A DNA stretch of 64,000 nucleotides from Rhinopomastus cyanomelas. Lineage: Eukaryota > Chordata > Aves > Bucerotiformes > Rhinopomastidae. Shown one piece after another: positions 47,301 to 59,400 of the stretch (its first letter is position 1; every line of letters starts with the position of its first letter). The stretch is taken from assembly GCA_013400115.1 (NCBI GenBank), contig VXBP01002536.1:372001-436000 (forward strand). The letters are read 5' to 3'. The position numbers and the translations under genes were made by a program. The notes below the pieces were generated by a model. That model searched no databases. It worked only from the letters and a program-made list of their open reading frames with translations, and was not told the origin of the DNA.

Positions 47301-50300
47301 GGTGAAGGTTTTCTCCCATCCCTGCCCACTCAGTTCATATTTTGTGACAGTATCTTGTATTTCATGCCCTAAAAGCATGGCCATATTAATTTTTCAGTTG
47401 GAGAGTATGAGTTTCTAGCAGTCTTCAGGTAATAAGTGTACACATTGGTGTAACTGGGAGCTTTCTAAAGACTCCCAGATTGGAAATATGTGAAGAAATC
47501 TTTAGCTAGTGAGGACAGAATTGCTTATCAGCAGTTAGCATGATACAAATATTAAATAATAACCATAATAAGCTATATCCTTGTACTTCCAGTTCCTGGT
47601 TTTTTGTCATTTCCACTCTGAGATGTTACAGCTATCATGTTCCTATTTCGTTTGGGTGAACCCTGCTAGTTATGAGTCTCCCATAGACATGACTACCATT
47701 CATTCAGATTTTTCAGTGTTGAGGTGCCTCTTGCTGTTTGGATGCTGGTGGCTTTTAACTCAATGCTCAATTTTGATATGAGACATTTCTTTTTTATGCG
47801 TCAAACTTAGCCCAGTTGTATTCATCACACATTTGATAGGTGCCCTGCTTCTGGTTATGGTGCAGCTGTTGGAATGCATATTCCATCTTGGAGTTCAGAA
47901 TAGGTTTTCAGAGATACAGATCTTTGTCAACAGACAAGTTAGATAGTTTGGAAATTTTTTGGTAACCCAATGTTTTTCCACTTCTTCTAAAGGATGGGCT
48001 ATAGAGAGATCAAAAAAATGTAAAAGTAGTTCCACAAAGTATTTCTGTTACATGGTATACTTCCAGAAAATGCAATTTATTCAGGAAAAAAAAGTTCTAA
48101 CTGGAAAAGTATTAGCATGAAGTAGCCTTACTATTACAAATAAAATCAAGGTGTACAGAATAACATGATTTTTGAGAGCTACAACCGACCTAGCATCCTA
48201 AGCCTGCTCTACTGCATTTCCTTTCTTGTACATCTTCATCTCAAAAAGTAAACAGAACAGAATTTTGCCATGTTCTGATCCTAAATAATTTGAAAGAGGA
48301 GCTTGATTACAGTGTCTTGTCTTACAAAGTGCTTGTGCAGCTCTTTGTGTGTCAGCTCATTACACTTGCCTCTTTCTCACTTCAAAACATTTTTAAACTC
48401 TCTTCCATTTCCGTATTTGTGTTCAGATTTCATTAATTCTCCAGAAATATGGAAAAACGTTCTCTCTTATTGCACCATGGTACTTAAAATTGTCATGGCT
48501 GGGAAAATGCATCTGCCTTCAATATATATAGATCTAAAATGTCCAGTAAGACTTTCTCTCTGTCAGCCTGTGTAGATTGTATATCATCGTGTAGCAAAGC
48601 AGCTCAGCCTGCAGAGGGTACTTGAATCTGTTAGCTGCACTTAAAAGAAGTTCCTCAGCTTGGTAAAAAGCAGTTTTCTGTGTTCTGATTTACCTGATCA
48701 CGAGACTCTCTGTCTATTGTAGAAACCAGTTGCAGATCCCTGAACAGAACTCTGAAAAATAAAACCAAAAAGATTGGTGAAGGTTTTGCTAGTGCTTATC
48801 TAATAAGCTGTGTAATTTCTACCGAAGATTTCTAAGAAAAGTGAAACAAATAAAATGAGGAAAATTTCAAGAAGCTAAAAATCTCAGATAAGCAATTAAA
48901 CATTGAGTTATAAAACTTGGTAGAGAAGGTTAAGACACTGGCATTGAATACACGCCCTGCATGTAATCAGGCCAAGTTTGCTAGTATACAATGCTGGCTT
49001 GCCTTGGGTGAGCAGAACCCCTGTATTTTTAGGGTTCTTAATTTAATTACATCTTTTATTTGTTTTGGATTTGTTTTCTTTCATTTCTCGTTTAGGGTGT
49101 TAAAATAAAACTTCAGTTTAAACTCAGAGTCAAATTTCTACTTTGACTACAGTAAAACCCCATGTTTTAATCTGGGTCGTCTCAAGACTTACCTACAGAG
49201 CCTTGTTTGCCCTTAGAGCATTGCTGACTGCACAACCCCATTCTCTAACCAAAATCTTACTGAAGTGGTTTCCAAGAACCAATCTAAATTCCACCTGTCT
49301 TCAGTTTCAGAATGGCTGCGGTTATTGCCTTTCCTGGGTGTGCTGGCCTTGCTTGGTTACCTTGCTGTTCGTCCATTCCTCCCCAAGAAGAAACAGCAAA
49401 AGGATAGCTTGATTAACCTCAAGATCCAGAAGGAAAATCCAAAAGTAGTGAATGAAATAAACATTGAAGATCTGTGCCTTACTAAAGCATACTGCAGGTG
49501 TTGGCGTTCTAAGACGGTAAGACACTTTGTTTGCTGTAGGATTAGAAACTAAGAAACGCTTGCAGAGTGACCCCTGTGAGTAAACGAAAAACAAGCTTCA
49601 TTTAATAATTGAAATACATTGCAACTAACTAGAAGATAACTATCTGCAAAAACAATGCTTAGAAAGTAATTTGTACCAGAATGAAAGTAAGAGTGTTCCT
49701 GGGTTGGTGAGGGAGACCATATTCCCATTTGGTCCAGAGCAGCTAGTAGGTGACTTCTTTGCATAGTCCGTATCTCCCGAATCAGCTAAAATATACGTGA
49801 GTATATTTCATCTGTACTTGATTTCTTCTGCACCTTAGACTGCACCCTGCTTTTGTCCTCCCTCAACTGAATGCTTTTCTGTTTTCACAAGAAATTCTGC
49901 CCTGGACCTAAGAAAATCTCTCAACTTCAGCAAAGTATTTCAGCTTTCCTTAAAAGAGTGCTTTCTGATTGTAAATTATTAAATCTATTAAAGGCAGTTT
50001 TATTACTTCACAGTAAACCTTAAACCATTTGTGGCTGTGATGACTGCTTTGCTTGCTGTTCTTTCATGGAAAAGGCTTAGTTCCTGAACTTTTTCCCCAA
50101 GAACACCTATTTTAGAACCTCACTAACTTAGTTACTTGTTAGTGGCGGTTTTTTTTCTTAGTAACAGGTGTCCTGCTACTGTCTTAGAAGAGACAGGGAG
50201 TTTGATTTTGAAGCAGGACATAGTAGGAGTAGCAAGCAACATTAGGAAGAAGTACAAAAATCACTATGTAATACCTGTACAGAATTAAGCTAATTCCTCA

Positions 50301-50407
50301 TATATGTTTTCTTCTAGTTCCCTGTCTGCGATGGCTCCCACAACAAGCACAATGAAGTAACAGGAGATAATGTAGGTCCACTAATACTTAAGAAGAAAGA
50401 AGTATAG
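44228..50407 (+). CDS. CISD2: CISD2, CDGSH iron-sulfur domain protein 2 (3 coding exons)
   Basis: CISD2 (NAF-1, Miner1) is a homodimeric [2Fe-2S] protein anchored in ER and mitochondrial outer membranes. It acts in calcium handling, autophagy control and longevity, and loss causes Wolfram syndrome 2 in humans. Exons 44228-44330, 49305-49516 and 50318-50407 sum to 405 nt, giving 134 residues. The protein has an amphipathic luminal N-terminus (MVLESLARIVKVQLPAYLKR), a membrane helix at about 38-60 (LPFLGVLALLGYLAV), a basic KKKQQK stretch, then the cluster-binding CDGSH domain. The ligands are Cys98, Cys100, Cys109 and His113 in CRCWRSKTFPVCDGSH. It ends ILKKKEV. The start codon has A at -3 and G at +4. 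It is one residue shorter than human (135), having KAYCRC rather than KAAYCRC. All junctions are canonical. Confidence 0.97.
44331..49304 (+). other. CISD2 intron 1 (5.0 kb)
   Basis: Holds one old CR1 piece (44632-44860) and short A/T runs near 45081 and 45121. Nothing else was recognised. Confidence 0.85.
44632..44860 (-). mobile_element. CR1 LINE fragment (old) in CISD2 intron 1
   Basis: A diverged antisense CR1 tail: 'cgtttaggttggaaaaggcc', 'gagtccaatcattaacctaa' and 'gatgaccctttcagtaaata'. It starts about 300 bp past the CISD2 exon 1 donor. Confidence 0.8.
49305..49516 (+). CDS. CISD2: CISD2 coding exon 2 (residues 35-105)
   Basis: 212 nt, carrying the membrane helix, the basic linker and the first two cluster ligands Cys98 and Cys100. 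It ends SKT before GTAAGA. The acceptor is CTTCAG, and a second TTTCAG lies 6 nt further in and would drop Val-Ser in frame. Confidence 0.96.
50318..50407 (+). CDS. CISD2: CISD2 coding exon 3 (residues 106-134, stop)
   Basis: 90 nt after a TTTTCTTCTAG acceptor. It encodes FPVCDGSHNKHNEVTGDNVG and ends ILKKKEV, then TAG. It holds the last cluster ligands, Cys109 and His113. Confidence 0.97.
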   Translation, partial: FPVCDGSHNKHNEVTGDNVGPLILKKKEV

Positions 50408-50535
50408 CAGATGGTTGATCTGTTAGATCATAACTGATAAAAAGTCTTTTTATACCATTGTAGTTGCAAGAGGACAGCATTTTATTATGTGATTGGTATG
50501 ATTTATTCTAGCTGTTGCTTTAGATTTCTTTTTGG

Positions 50536-50664
50536 AATAAACTGCATTTAGACAGTACTAAATCTGTCACTGTTTTGATGCTGTATTCTGGGAAGAATTT
50601 TGTCTGATTTGTAAAACTGTAAAGTAACTATTTCTATAAATAAGTCGTTTATTTCAACAATAAA
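50536..50664 (+). terminator. CISD2 poly(A) signals
   Basis: AATAAA occurs at 50536-50541 and again at 50659-50664. The second is followed within about 30 nt by a T-rich GCCTTTTTTGTATG element, so it is the better distal candidate. The 3' UTR would be roughly 130 to 280 nt. Confidence 0.6.
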
Positions 50665-50689
50665 ATGACTTCCTACAAATAAGCCTTTT

Positions 50690-53600
50690 TTGTATGAACA
50701 CAGAGTTACAAAACTATCACTATTTCCAAGTGACAGAAATGCACCTTTCTGTTAATTTTGTGCTGCTGAGAAGCCATGTTTTATTCTGTTTTTCAGGAAC
50801 AAATTTAAGTGAGGAGGAAAAAGATACTAAAGCATACTGCTGAGGGCAGACAGCATAGACATGCTAAGTTACACTGTGTGAAAGTGTGGCCCGCGAGATG
50901 CCTAAGTAAACAATTTGTTAGTCTGAGACAAACCCCACACAGCTGGAAAGGCTCACAGTGACCCAGGTGGAGTGCTGCAGTTCCAGACCATTAAGCTATG
51001 AGCATATTGAGCAGGTCAGACACTAATACTATGTTTTTATTTTGGGCTTCTGAGATGATTGTTCGCAAACTTTTTAAAGGAAACACATTTGTTTCTTGCA
51101 AGCTCACTTGCGTTGTAGCTGATACTTCTCGTAGCTTTAGCAGGAGGAATTGTTTAAATGACAGAACCAAGAAAGCAGAAACGAGCTGTGTTCTTGGCTT
51201 ATTACCCTTGCAGAATGCTTATTTGAGCAAGTCTTTACTGTGGCATGGCTTAATTTCAGATGCAGGTAAGTTGTTGTTATTACTTATCTAAATGCTAGAC
51301 TTCTAATTAATTCTTCTGAAGTATTTTTTTTTCTCCAGTGAAAGACTACATCCACCTGCTTAAAAATAAAAATCTGAACCATGGTAGAATTTTAGACAAT
51401 GGTCCTCAACTGCACTAACAGGAGATTTCAGCTGTGTGCCATTGCCAAAGCTGAACACCACAGTGCTGAAACAAAGCAAGTCAGAAAGCAGTCCTCACCT
51501 AGTGGCTCTTGCAGCAACAGCAGCAGCAGCAGAACCAAGAGTAGTTCATTCCCCCTGCATTCATAACCGTTGTGTTCTAGGCGCACCACTTGCCTTGCAG
51601 TGAGAAGTGGCAGATGAGGACAGGACTGTATGGAAAACGCTGCTTTTAAAAAGTAATAGAACCATGGTTCTTTTTTTTACTGCTTAAGTGCTTCATGGTG
51701 GTCTTGCCTTAATGAATGAGCAAACCATAAATATTCTATTACGATATAACATTTACAATAGAGGAAAATGTGTAATGTTACCAAATGTCTTGCAGTCTGA
51801 TCTTCACTTCTGGGGATGCACTGTATTGAACACAAAGCCCCACTTCTGGGGTTTGATAAGTTACTGTGTGAAATTCAAAAGCCTTTCTTTAGATTTTTTT
51901 TTTGTTGTCCATGCTTTAAAATCTAGTCTACTGTAGCAGTCTGTTAAAAGTTGGAAGTGCATACGGTCTTGGATACGTTATCAGGGTAGTTTAGCATTCA
52001 ATTAGTTTGATTTCCTCTGAAGTCTGAGAAGTGAACTGTGTACATCAGCCTTGTTCTCACTTCCACTCTTCTGCTCAGACAACCCTGACAGAGTAAGAAA
52101 TACAGCAAAATGGATTGTGTTCCTCCCACAATGCTGCTCAAAAAGTAGAATGAGTAAGATTTAACTTCTTGACTCCGTCTCTAGCGTGGCTTGATGTTTT
52201 AATTAGTCTTCTTGCTGTGAGATGAGATTGCTGCTAATCTGTCTACAAATACAGCAATGCCAAAAAAAAAGTGGGTTTTTTGGTTTTGCTTATCTCTGTA
52301 GGGGAATGGAACACATTTGTGTTCTGGACTTGCAATAGCAGCTCTAAATCACAGCTCTTTGGTAGAAAGGACATTTGAGTAATTTCCACAAGATACTTAT
52401 CACAAACTTGCTAATTAGTTCAAATTTTCTGCTTAAAGTTTATGGAGATAGCTAAGAACTGAGCTGTCTGCAGAGCCCTGTACCTCACCAGCAATTGAGT
52501 GGATTGACCAGTTAGCTACTAGAATGTGCTTGGTCATGTCTGCTGAATGACTCTTCTAACCTAGTTCTAGGCAAGTTCCACACAAAGGGATAAATCTGCT
52601 CCAAAAGCTAATAAAGACCAGGACTGAGGCAGTAAACCACATCTTCAGTCTTGATGCAAAAGCAGAGGAAGCCTAACTGTGCATGTCATGACGTGCCTTT
52701 TAGCTCTGTGAACAGTAGTGTTTACCTTTCTTTTTATGTTGAATGTCGGCAACACTTAGACTACAAATAAACTTGTAAAACATGTTTAGAGAAAGGTGTG
52801 TCCAACTTGTGGCAACTATGAGACAAGTGTAATTGGAAGTGTATCTACCACAGAATTTGGGCTCTTCCTGCACTCCATTTACACCCTAAGTGTTTCACAG
52901 TGAGATTTCAGTCTTAACTTTCCACAAAAAGCTCAGTTTGGCTGAAAAAGAGAGAAAGCAGCAATTAAAATGACATTGTCATTGTATCCCCTGGTCTGTA
53001 CAACTCTCTACTTCCAGATGGCTGATTTCAGTCTTTTCCCCTATACTACTTGCTGTAACTGCTGCTGGCCTCCAGGAACATACAGTGCCACCTGGCCTTT
53101 CAGCAGCACGGGTTCTCGTGAACCTTTTGGAAAAGCACACACACCTGTGCTCAGTACTCTCCCAATATGCTTGTGATTGCCTCTGCATGACAGCAGGACT
53201 CCTCTTGTTAAAGTTCACTGCACATTGTGTGCTCTAATTGTATTTCCTACAAACAAGAGACTGGTGTGGCATGAAGATTTTATTTGGATTTTTGCATTGT
53301 TAATGAATGATTTAATAGTATTTTGTTGAGAGGAGCCTTAAGTGTCTTAATTTCACCTGCCCAAACTCTAATAAAACTGGAGTTATATCTTAACTGTTAT
53401 TTAAAATCAGATGAAATTGTCATGACACTTATTAAAAAACCCAAGAGTCTTACACAGGTTCTTAGCCCCGCTATAACATTTCTTTTCATGACAAGACGCA
53501 AGTGTTTTGCTCCTTTCTGGAAGGGAAGGAGAGAAGCATTGTAAAGCAATAATGCTTTTCATTTTTTATCTGATTCTTTTTGAAGATTTAATAAAAGCTG

Positions 53601-56176
53601 GGGGAAAGGAGTCTTGTGAGGAACATTCACATATGGTGGCAAAAATAGGAAAATGGATTCATTTCATTTAGCTTAGAGAAAAAGACATTTTAAAGTGGAA
53701 TAGATATTCAACTACTCGATGGTGGGAGTCATCTAGTGTATAAATGTGAGAATGTGCTGGAATAAGGGAATATGATGAATCCAATTTATGAGATGCTGTT
53801 ATGATGGTGAGCAAGTATTAGAAGCCATCATGAACAAGGGTTGTTTGTCAGAGGTTTGCTGATATGCTTAAGTTTGCAGTCAGACTTTACAGGCTCACCC
53901 ATTACCCTTCTGTTACTGAACACATTTGGACTTTATTTTTTATGAAAAAAGAAACTGTATGAAGCACCTACTCTTGTAAAGTAGAATTATTTTAGACAGT
54001 CACTGATGACACCGTGTTTCCTCATCTTTATCAATTAGATGCACAGACATTACAATTTCCAAATACAATAGTCTCCTATTAAAACTACCTCTGTTTAAGT
54101 AACAGAGCTCCTCCATTAGCCACGCAAAGTAGGCAGAACAGCCACAGAAGTCCGTGGCTGGCAGGAACCACCCAGCACAGTTTTCAAGCATCTTCCTTTC
54201 TGGTTGAGAGGCAAACGTGAACCGAGCTAAAGATTGTACATTACCCACAGAAGCAGGAAGAATGGCAGTGTGTATAGTAAGAAAAACTTTTGTGTATTTA
54301 AGACAACTGTTAGGGGAAAACTTAACAAAGAATTTCCTGGTATCTGTATCACTGTGCTGGAATTTCAAGCTATGAACCTTAAATGTTTCTCAGGAACCTT
54401 TTGGCTTAGAGAGGAAGGCATATACAAAGGTGTACATGCCGAGCTGTACTTAATCTGTAAACAGAGGCATACATGGATGCTCTGTGAATAATGTGGTTTC
54501 ACAATTTTTATAGTTTTTAAACTATGGTTGTGCACTTCTGCACTGCATATTAAAAATGTAAAAGCTAAAACAAAATTAATTCTTATGCCAAAAATACTTA
54601 GGCACATAAAATATATTCTATACATTATCCTGTGAGATTAGTTCAGTGAACTGTAGCATAGAAATCTGCAGGAAGGCACGGTCTGCCTCTACCTCTACAG
54701 GCACAATCTAACATCCTTACTAAAAAATAACAAAACTTCCCTCGGTTTATGAGGGATGCTGTACCGGCTCCATGCCTCAAAGTAGAACTGGGAATGGCCT
54801 ACTTGAAGCTGGTTACTTGTACAAAATGTAGCAGAGTAAGAAAGATTTGCTGGTATTAGTCAAAATTAAGCCTTAAGTGATATAAAATCTTTAAGGTAAG
54901 CAGGATTTTGATCAACAGAATAGAAAGGAAACTCTTCTGGGAATGGGAAAATTAAGCGTGGACTATATTGCAACTGACTGCAGGTCACATCTATATTAAA
55001 TAAAATGAAGAAAAAGCCATTTGTGCTTTTTGCTGCCCCCAGTGAAATGTTTTGGCAAGATATTAATCATAACCATTGCCAGTCATAACCATGGTCCACA
55101 GCTCCACACAACTTGTTTTTCTGGAAAGACCCAGGGGGGTCTGTGGGTCTCAGGCTGCCCATGCTGTGACCTAAATGCTGCTTCCTCATGATACCTGCCT
55201 TCACACAACAGCCTCTCTGAATGGAGGTGGGAATGAAGCTCTTTTCCCTTTGTACTACCCCCTCAGCACTGCATGTCCAATGCCGTTAATTTAAAGTATA
55301 TTAGTTGTCAGCATCAGCAGAAGTGAAAAAATGCCCTGGCCAGCACCAGAACACAGCCACTCTCGGTGGCTTCCCTTCCTTCACATCACATTGTACAAAG
55401 GCTGAAGAACACAGAGGTGAGGAAGCAGCTCACCCCAATCTAATATAACCCTCTTCCAGTCTTAGTAGCCTCCCCACCATGCTTTCAAGCTCAGGTGTTT
55501 TTTTTTCCTGTCAGCACAAGTAACAACAACTCCTGTATTACCAGTCTATGATGGACCCAGCTGCCTCTTTCAGTACGTAAATACCACTTGCTATTTCTTG
55601 CTATGACCAGAGCTGACAGTCCCTTGAAGGCACAAAGGAGCACATGAACTATGAGGAACACCAGTGATTAAAAAAAGCCAGTTTTGGAACCTGAATGAGG
55701 AAGGAGAGGGAATCACCAGCCTGTGGTAGGACTTGTTCACTGTGTGTCAGCACTCTTACTCAGAAGCTGCATTCTTTGAGCTGTTTAACTTGTCATCTCA
55801 TGGCCCAGTTTCAACCATCATGAAGTTATTCACATTAATCTCCATTTTCTTCTGTTTATATTCTGTTTTATGACTATTCCGTGCCTGAACAAATCTGGTC
55901 CTTTCCCTGGCCGCACACCCACACATTTCAAGCAACTGTTGACTGCTAACTTGTGTGACTCAGTGCCTGGCCAGTCTACTCACTATATATTCAGGTCTTT
56001 CATCTCTTAAGGCACCATCAACACAAAAATATTTTATAAAACTCCACCAGGGCTGCTTTGAAACAACAGGCATAACTGATACTTGTTTTGGTTTCCTCCA
56101 CAAAGATAACAGATGAGCTGTGTTTACTCAACAGAAGTTTAAGGGCTGAAGGACTGTATTCTTGCAGATGTCTGTT
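50690..56176. other. Gene-poor interval between CISD2 and SLC9B2 3' ends
   Basis: Contains a short CAG run (51518-51532) and AT-rich unique sequence. The right part must include the SLC9B2 3' UTR, whose end is not evident. No exon of an SLC9B1-like gene was found. Confidence 0.6.
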
Positions 56177-56422
56177 TTAAGAAGGTTCACAGGCCTCTGC
56201 CTCTTCTCCAACCTCAGATGAAGCACCTTCTTCATCTTCCTTGCTATTTGTCTGAGCCTTCTGCAACAGTCTGGGCCCTGCCAAGCCAATAACCAGGGCT
56301 CCAATTGGAGCAGTGATCAAGATAGCCAAGAAAGCTACTGTCAGTACATCCATTCCATACTTCTCTAGTTGCTCGTCCTGGTGACTTCTTGCTGTATCCA
56401 GAGCAAGGGAACCTATCGCGGC
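56177..56422 (-). CDS. SLC9B2: SLC9B2 last coding exon and acidic tail
   Basis: 246 nt, starting AAIGSLALDTARSH, with a final membrane helix (MDVLTVAFLAILITAPIGAL) and an acidic cytosolic tail ending EACEPS, then TAA at 56179-56177. I see no clear AATAAA within the first 1 kb downstream; minus-strand copies occur at 53932-53937 and 53279-53284. Confidence 0.96.
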   Translation of the reverse strand, partial: AAIGSLALDTARSHQDEQLEKYGMDVLTVAFLAILITAPIGALVIGLAGPRLLQKAQTNSKEDEEGASSEVGEEAEACEPS

Positions 56423-59400
56423 CTGCAGGAAAGAAAATATCACTGAGATGGAGCAAGTAACCTTTAGCACTGAAAGAGTTAAAAAAATGGACTAATCATC
56501 AGTCAACACTTAAATCTGACTTTCCTAGTACAAGCAGCCCATTCATTTGTAGGCAGTAAACAGAAAAGTGGAAGTTATACTGGACCTATGAGAGCAGTTT
56601 TCACTTGATCGTGTTTATCTGGGTGGTTCCCTCCTGTGAAGAACGTGGCTTACTGGCCATCGTTTCTTCAGGGTGTGTGATTTATTGAACTGACCAGTGT
56701 GTTGCATATTGCAGCTACTACAGCACAAATGTAGTGGTCATGGTAGGACTAGGAAAGGTTGGATTTTTATCTCGATTTCCTGCCAAAACTGTTCTGTGAT
56801 TCTAAAATGCCACACTTGCAGAATGTATCCTGACAGCAGCCAACCAGAAGCAGCTTCTGAAAATGTAGTTCAGAAATCTTGCAGTAATCCTTGTCCCTTC
56901 TGATTATTTACTTCTGTTTGCAAGTAATTGTGCTATTGAATTGACATCTAATTGACTTAATCACTGAAGTGAAGGAGCAGAAATGCAGCTAGCCTGAGGC
57001 TTCTCTAGCACTGTGACTGTCTGGCTACCCCTTCGCAAAGTGACCACAAGCTAAAAACCCATTCTGAGCCTCTGGCATGACTGTCCCTGCAGACACTTCA
57101 TGTGCAAGAGGGAAACACTTTTACCTTTGTTCTCAGGGTTCTCTGTCTGTAAAGGCAGCAAACACTTAAACTTCCTAGGATGTGTGTTTGACTCACTGTC
57201 ATGAAAAGTGCAGCCTGGGATGCAAGCAAAACACCTTCATGCAGAACCTTCTTCATGGCTTTTCAGGAAGAATCAGGTGGTTTAGTATATGAACTGTCCA
57301 TACAATGTTCTGCTGTTACTGAACCTGATCCTCTCACAGTTTACTGCCATGCAGATTTAGGGGAAACTTTGCTAAGGACAACAGGAATGAAAGGCATGTT
57401 TGGACCACTTACCTGGACAGTGGCTTTGGGAATCCATGCCAATGACACAAATATTTTCTCCTTGAAATTAAACCCAGCAAAACATACCATCAGGAATGTT
57501 ACTATGATTCGCACAACTAGGGCAATGCCTAATGTAGCCACACAGAGTCCTGCAACAGAAACAAAATGCTTTCAGTACTTTTGTGCATAGACACCTGTGG
57601 GGAATAAGCCTCCCAAAACTGTAGCTTTACAGTGTGGTTGGGTTTTTTGGGAGGTTAGCTGTAGTCTGCCTTAAGATTTCTTTATAGACGTTCTTTGGAA
57701 GGTAGTAATGAAACCTGGGTAATTAGTGAACCTTACCAACAGTTTCAGGCCTAAGAGATGCAACAGATACTTCTGCTCCAATTAAACCAAACAGAAAGGG
57801 TTGAAAGATGGTCCATGCAACTGCGACAATTTTTTCTACTTCTTTCTGTAACAAGAACAAAAATGATCTATAAATTCACAAAACTATGGCCATGGCAGGG
57901 GATTTAAAACTGGATGATCCTGTGGTCCCTTCTAACCTTAACTGACTGTATGACTTGGTCTAGGTGATCCTGCTATGGCAGGGGGATTGGACTGGATGAT
58001 CTTTTGAGGTCCCTTCCAATCCATAATGATTCTATGATCCTATAAGTAGACACAATTAATCAAAGGACAAAGTGAAAACGTATCAAAAGATGTCCTTAAT
58101 GGCTCCTCCTTCTTTGAATCTAATGCTAAAAGATTCAAAATTAATGGTGCACCTTTTGAAGCTCAGGGTGTGTCTAGCTCTGCTGGTAAATGAATGCTTG
58201 CTATCTCAAAAAGAAAAATAAAAATCACGGGTGTTTGAACAGGAATAGAACACTATGAGGACAAGAGGAAGAAAATTAAGCATAGCTGATTTGCTGTACA
58301 CAGGAAGACAGAAATGGTTTGGCTTTGGCAGGAAGTTTCTGAGACTTTGGAAACATGTTCTTCCATTTGTATCTGAGCAGAGTCAGACCCTTAGAAGTTT
58401 CAGTCATAAACTAACTCCATGTGAGCAGGAGTGAAGTTAGACTGAGCAGGTCTGTAATCCCATACCAGTATAGAGTGTTGCACTTTCCAGTGAGATGTAC
58501 CGTATGAGGGCAAAGCCATCTTTTCTCTGCATGCTTGAACTTGACACCTAACAATTTTCCTCAAACTACTTGTGCCAGAATATACAGGAATCTTCCTCTT
58601 ATGTGTAAAAGTACACAGAGCATTTCTAGTAGCACTTCTATTTTAAATAAGTGGGTTCTACAATATCAAATGAACCTCCAGGCTGGAGTGTGTGCAAAAT
58701 GTAAGTGCAGTCCTCCATCACTTGATTAATTCAGAGTCTAGTCTTGTCCTTGGAGTTCTTTCTGGGACTGATCCTGCAACATCTCTTGAGCTTCAGTCAA
58801 AGGAATGATAATACAAAAACTGCTGTAATCTTAGTGAGAATAAGGTGAAAATATACAGACTTCTAAATATTTGCATCATTTCTGTTTGTTATCCTTTTTT
58901 TTTTTTGATATTTAATTTAATAGGTGTAATGTTTCATGTTCTCTCTGGATAGTATTTCCACCAGCAACAGTAGGGTCTAGTGACCTTTGAGAAGCTCAGT
59001 AGGAAAACCTTGGTAATACATTGAGTACGCAGTATGTAGACATATGACTGTGTCTGGTAAAAAAGAGCTAAGGCATTTGAAATCAATATCCTTGAGGCCA
59101 AGAACCTTCACTAACTGAACAAAAGAAGTTAAAAGTAAGCATTTATGGACCTTACATAGTCCTCTTAAGGTCCTTCCTGAAATAGTTTAAAATCTTCTAA
59201 ATAGAGAGCTTTATCAGTTGTAATATTCTTAATAGTTAAGTCCAAAAATGAATTTTCTTCTTTAACAAACCCTGAGATCTTAATGAAGTCAGGTCTAGAT
59301 GGGGATAATAATGTGGACTCTGTGGTATTTAATCCTTTCACTTCTTCCCTTCTCCTATTGCATGCTGCAAGCTACAGATGTATAGAGAAGGATGCTCTTA

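Noticed and set aside
50998..51291. 97-codon plus-strand frame containing a consensus GTAAGT at 51266
   Set aside because: It lies beyond the CISD2 poly(A) signals with no matching acceptor or homology. A lone donor match is weak evidence for an exon.
51518..51532. CAG run
   Set aside because: Only five perfect units, outside any coding exon; unremarkable.
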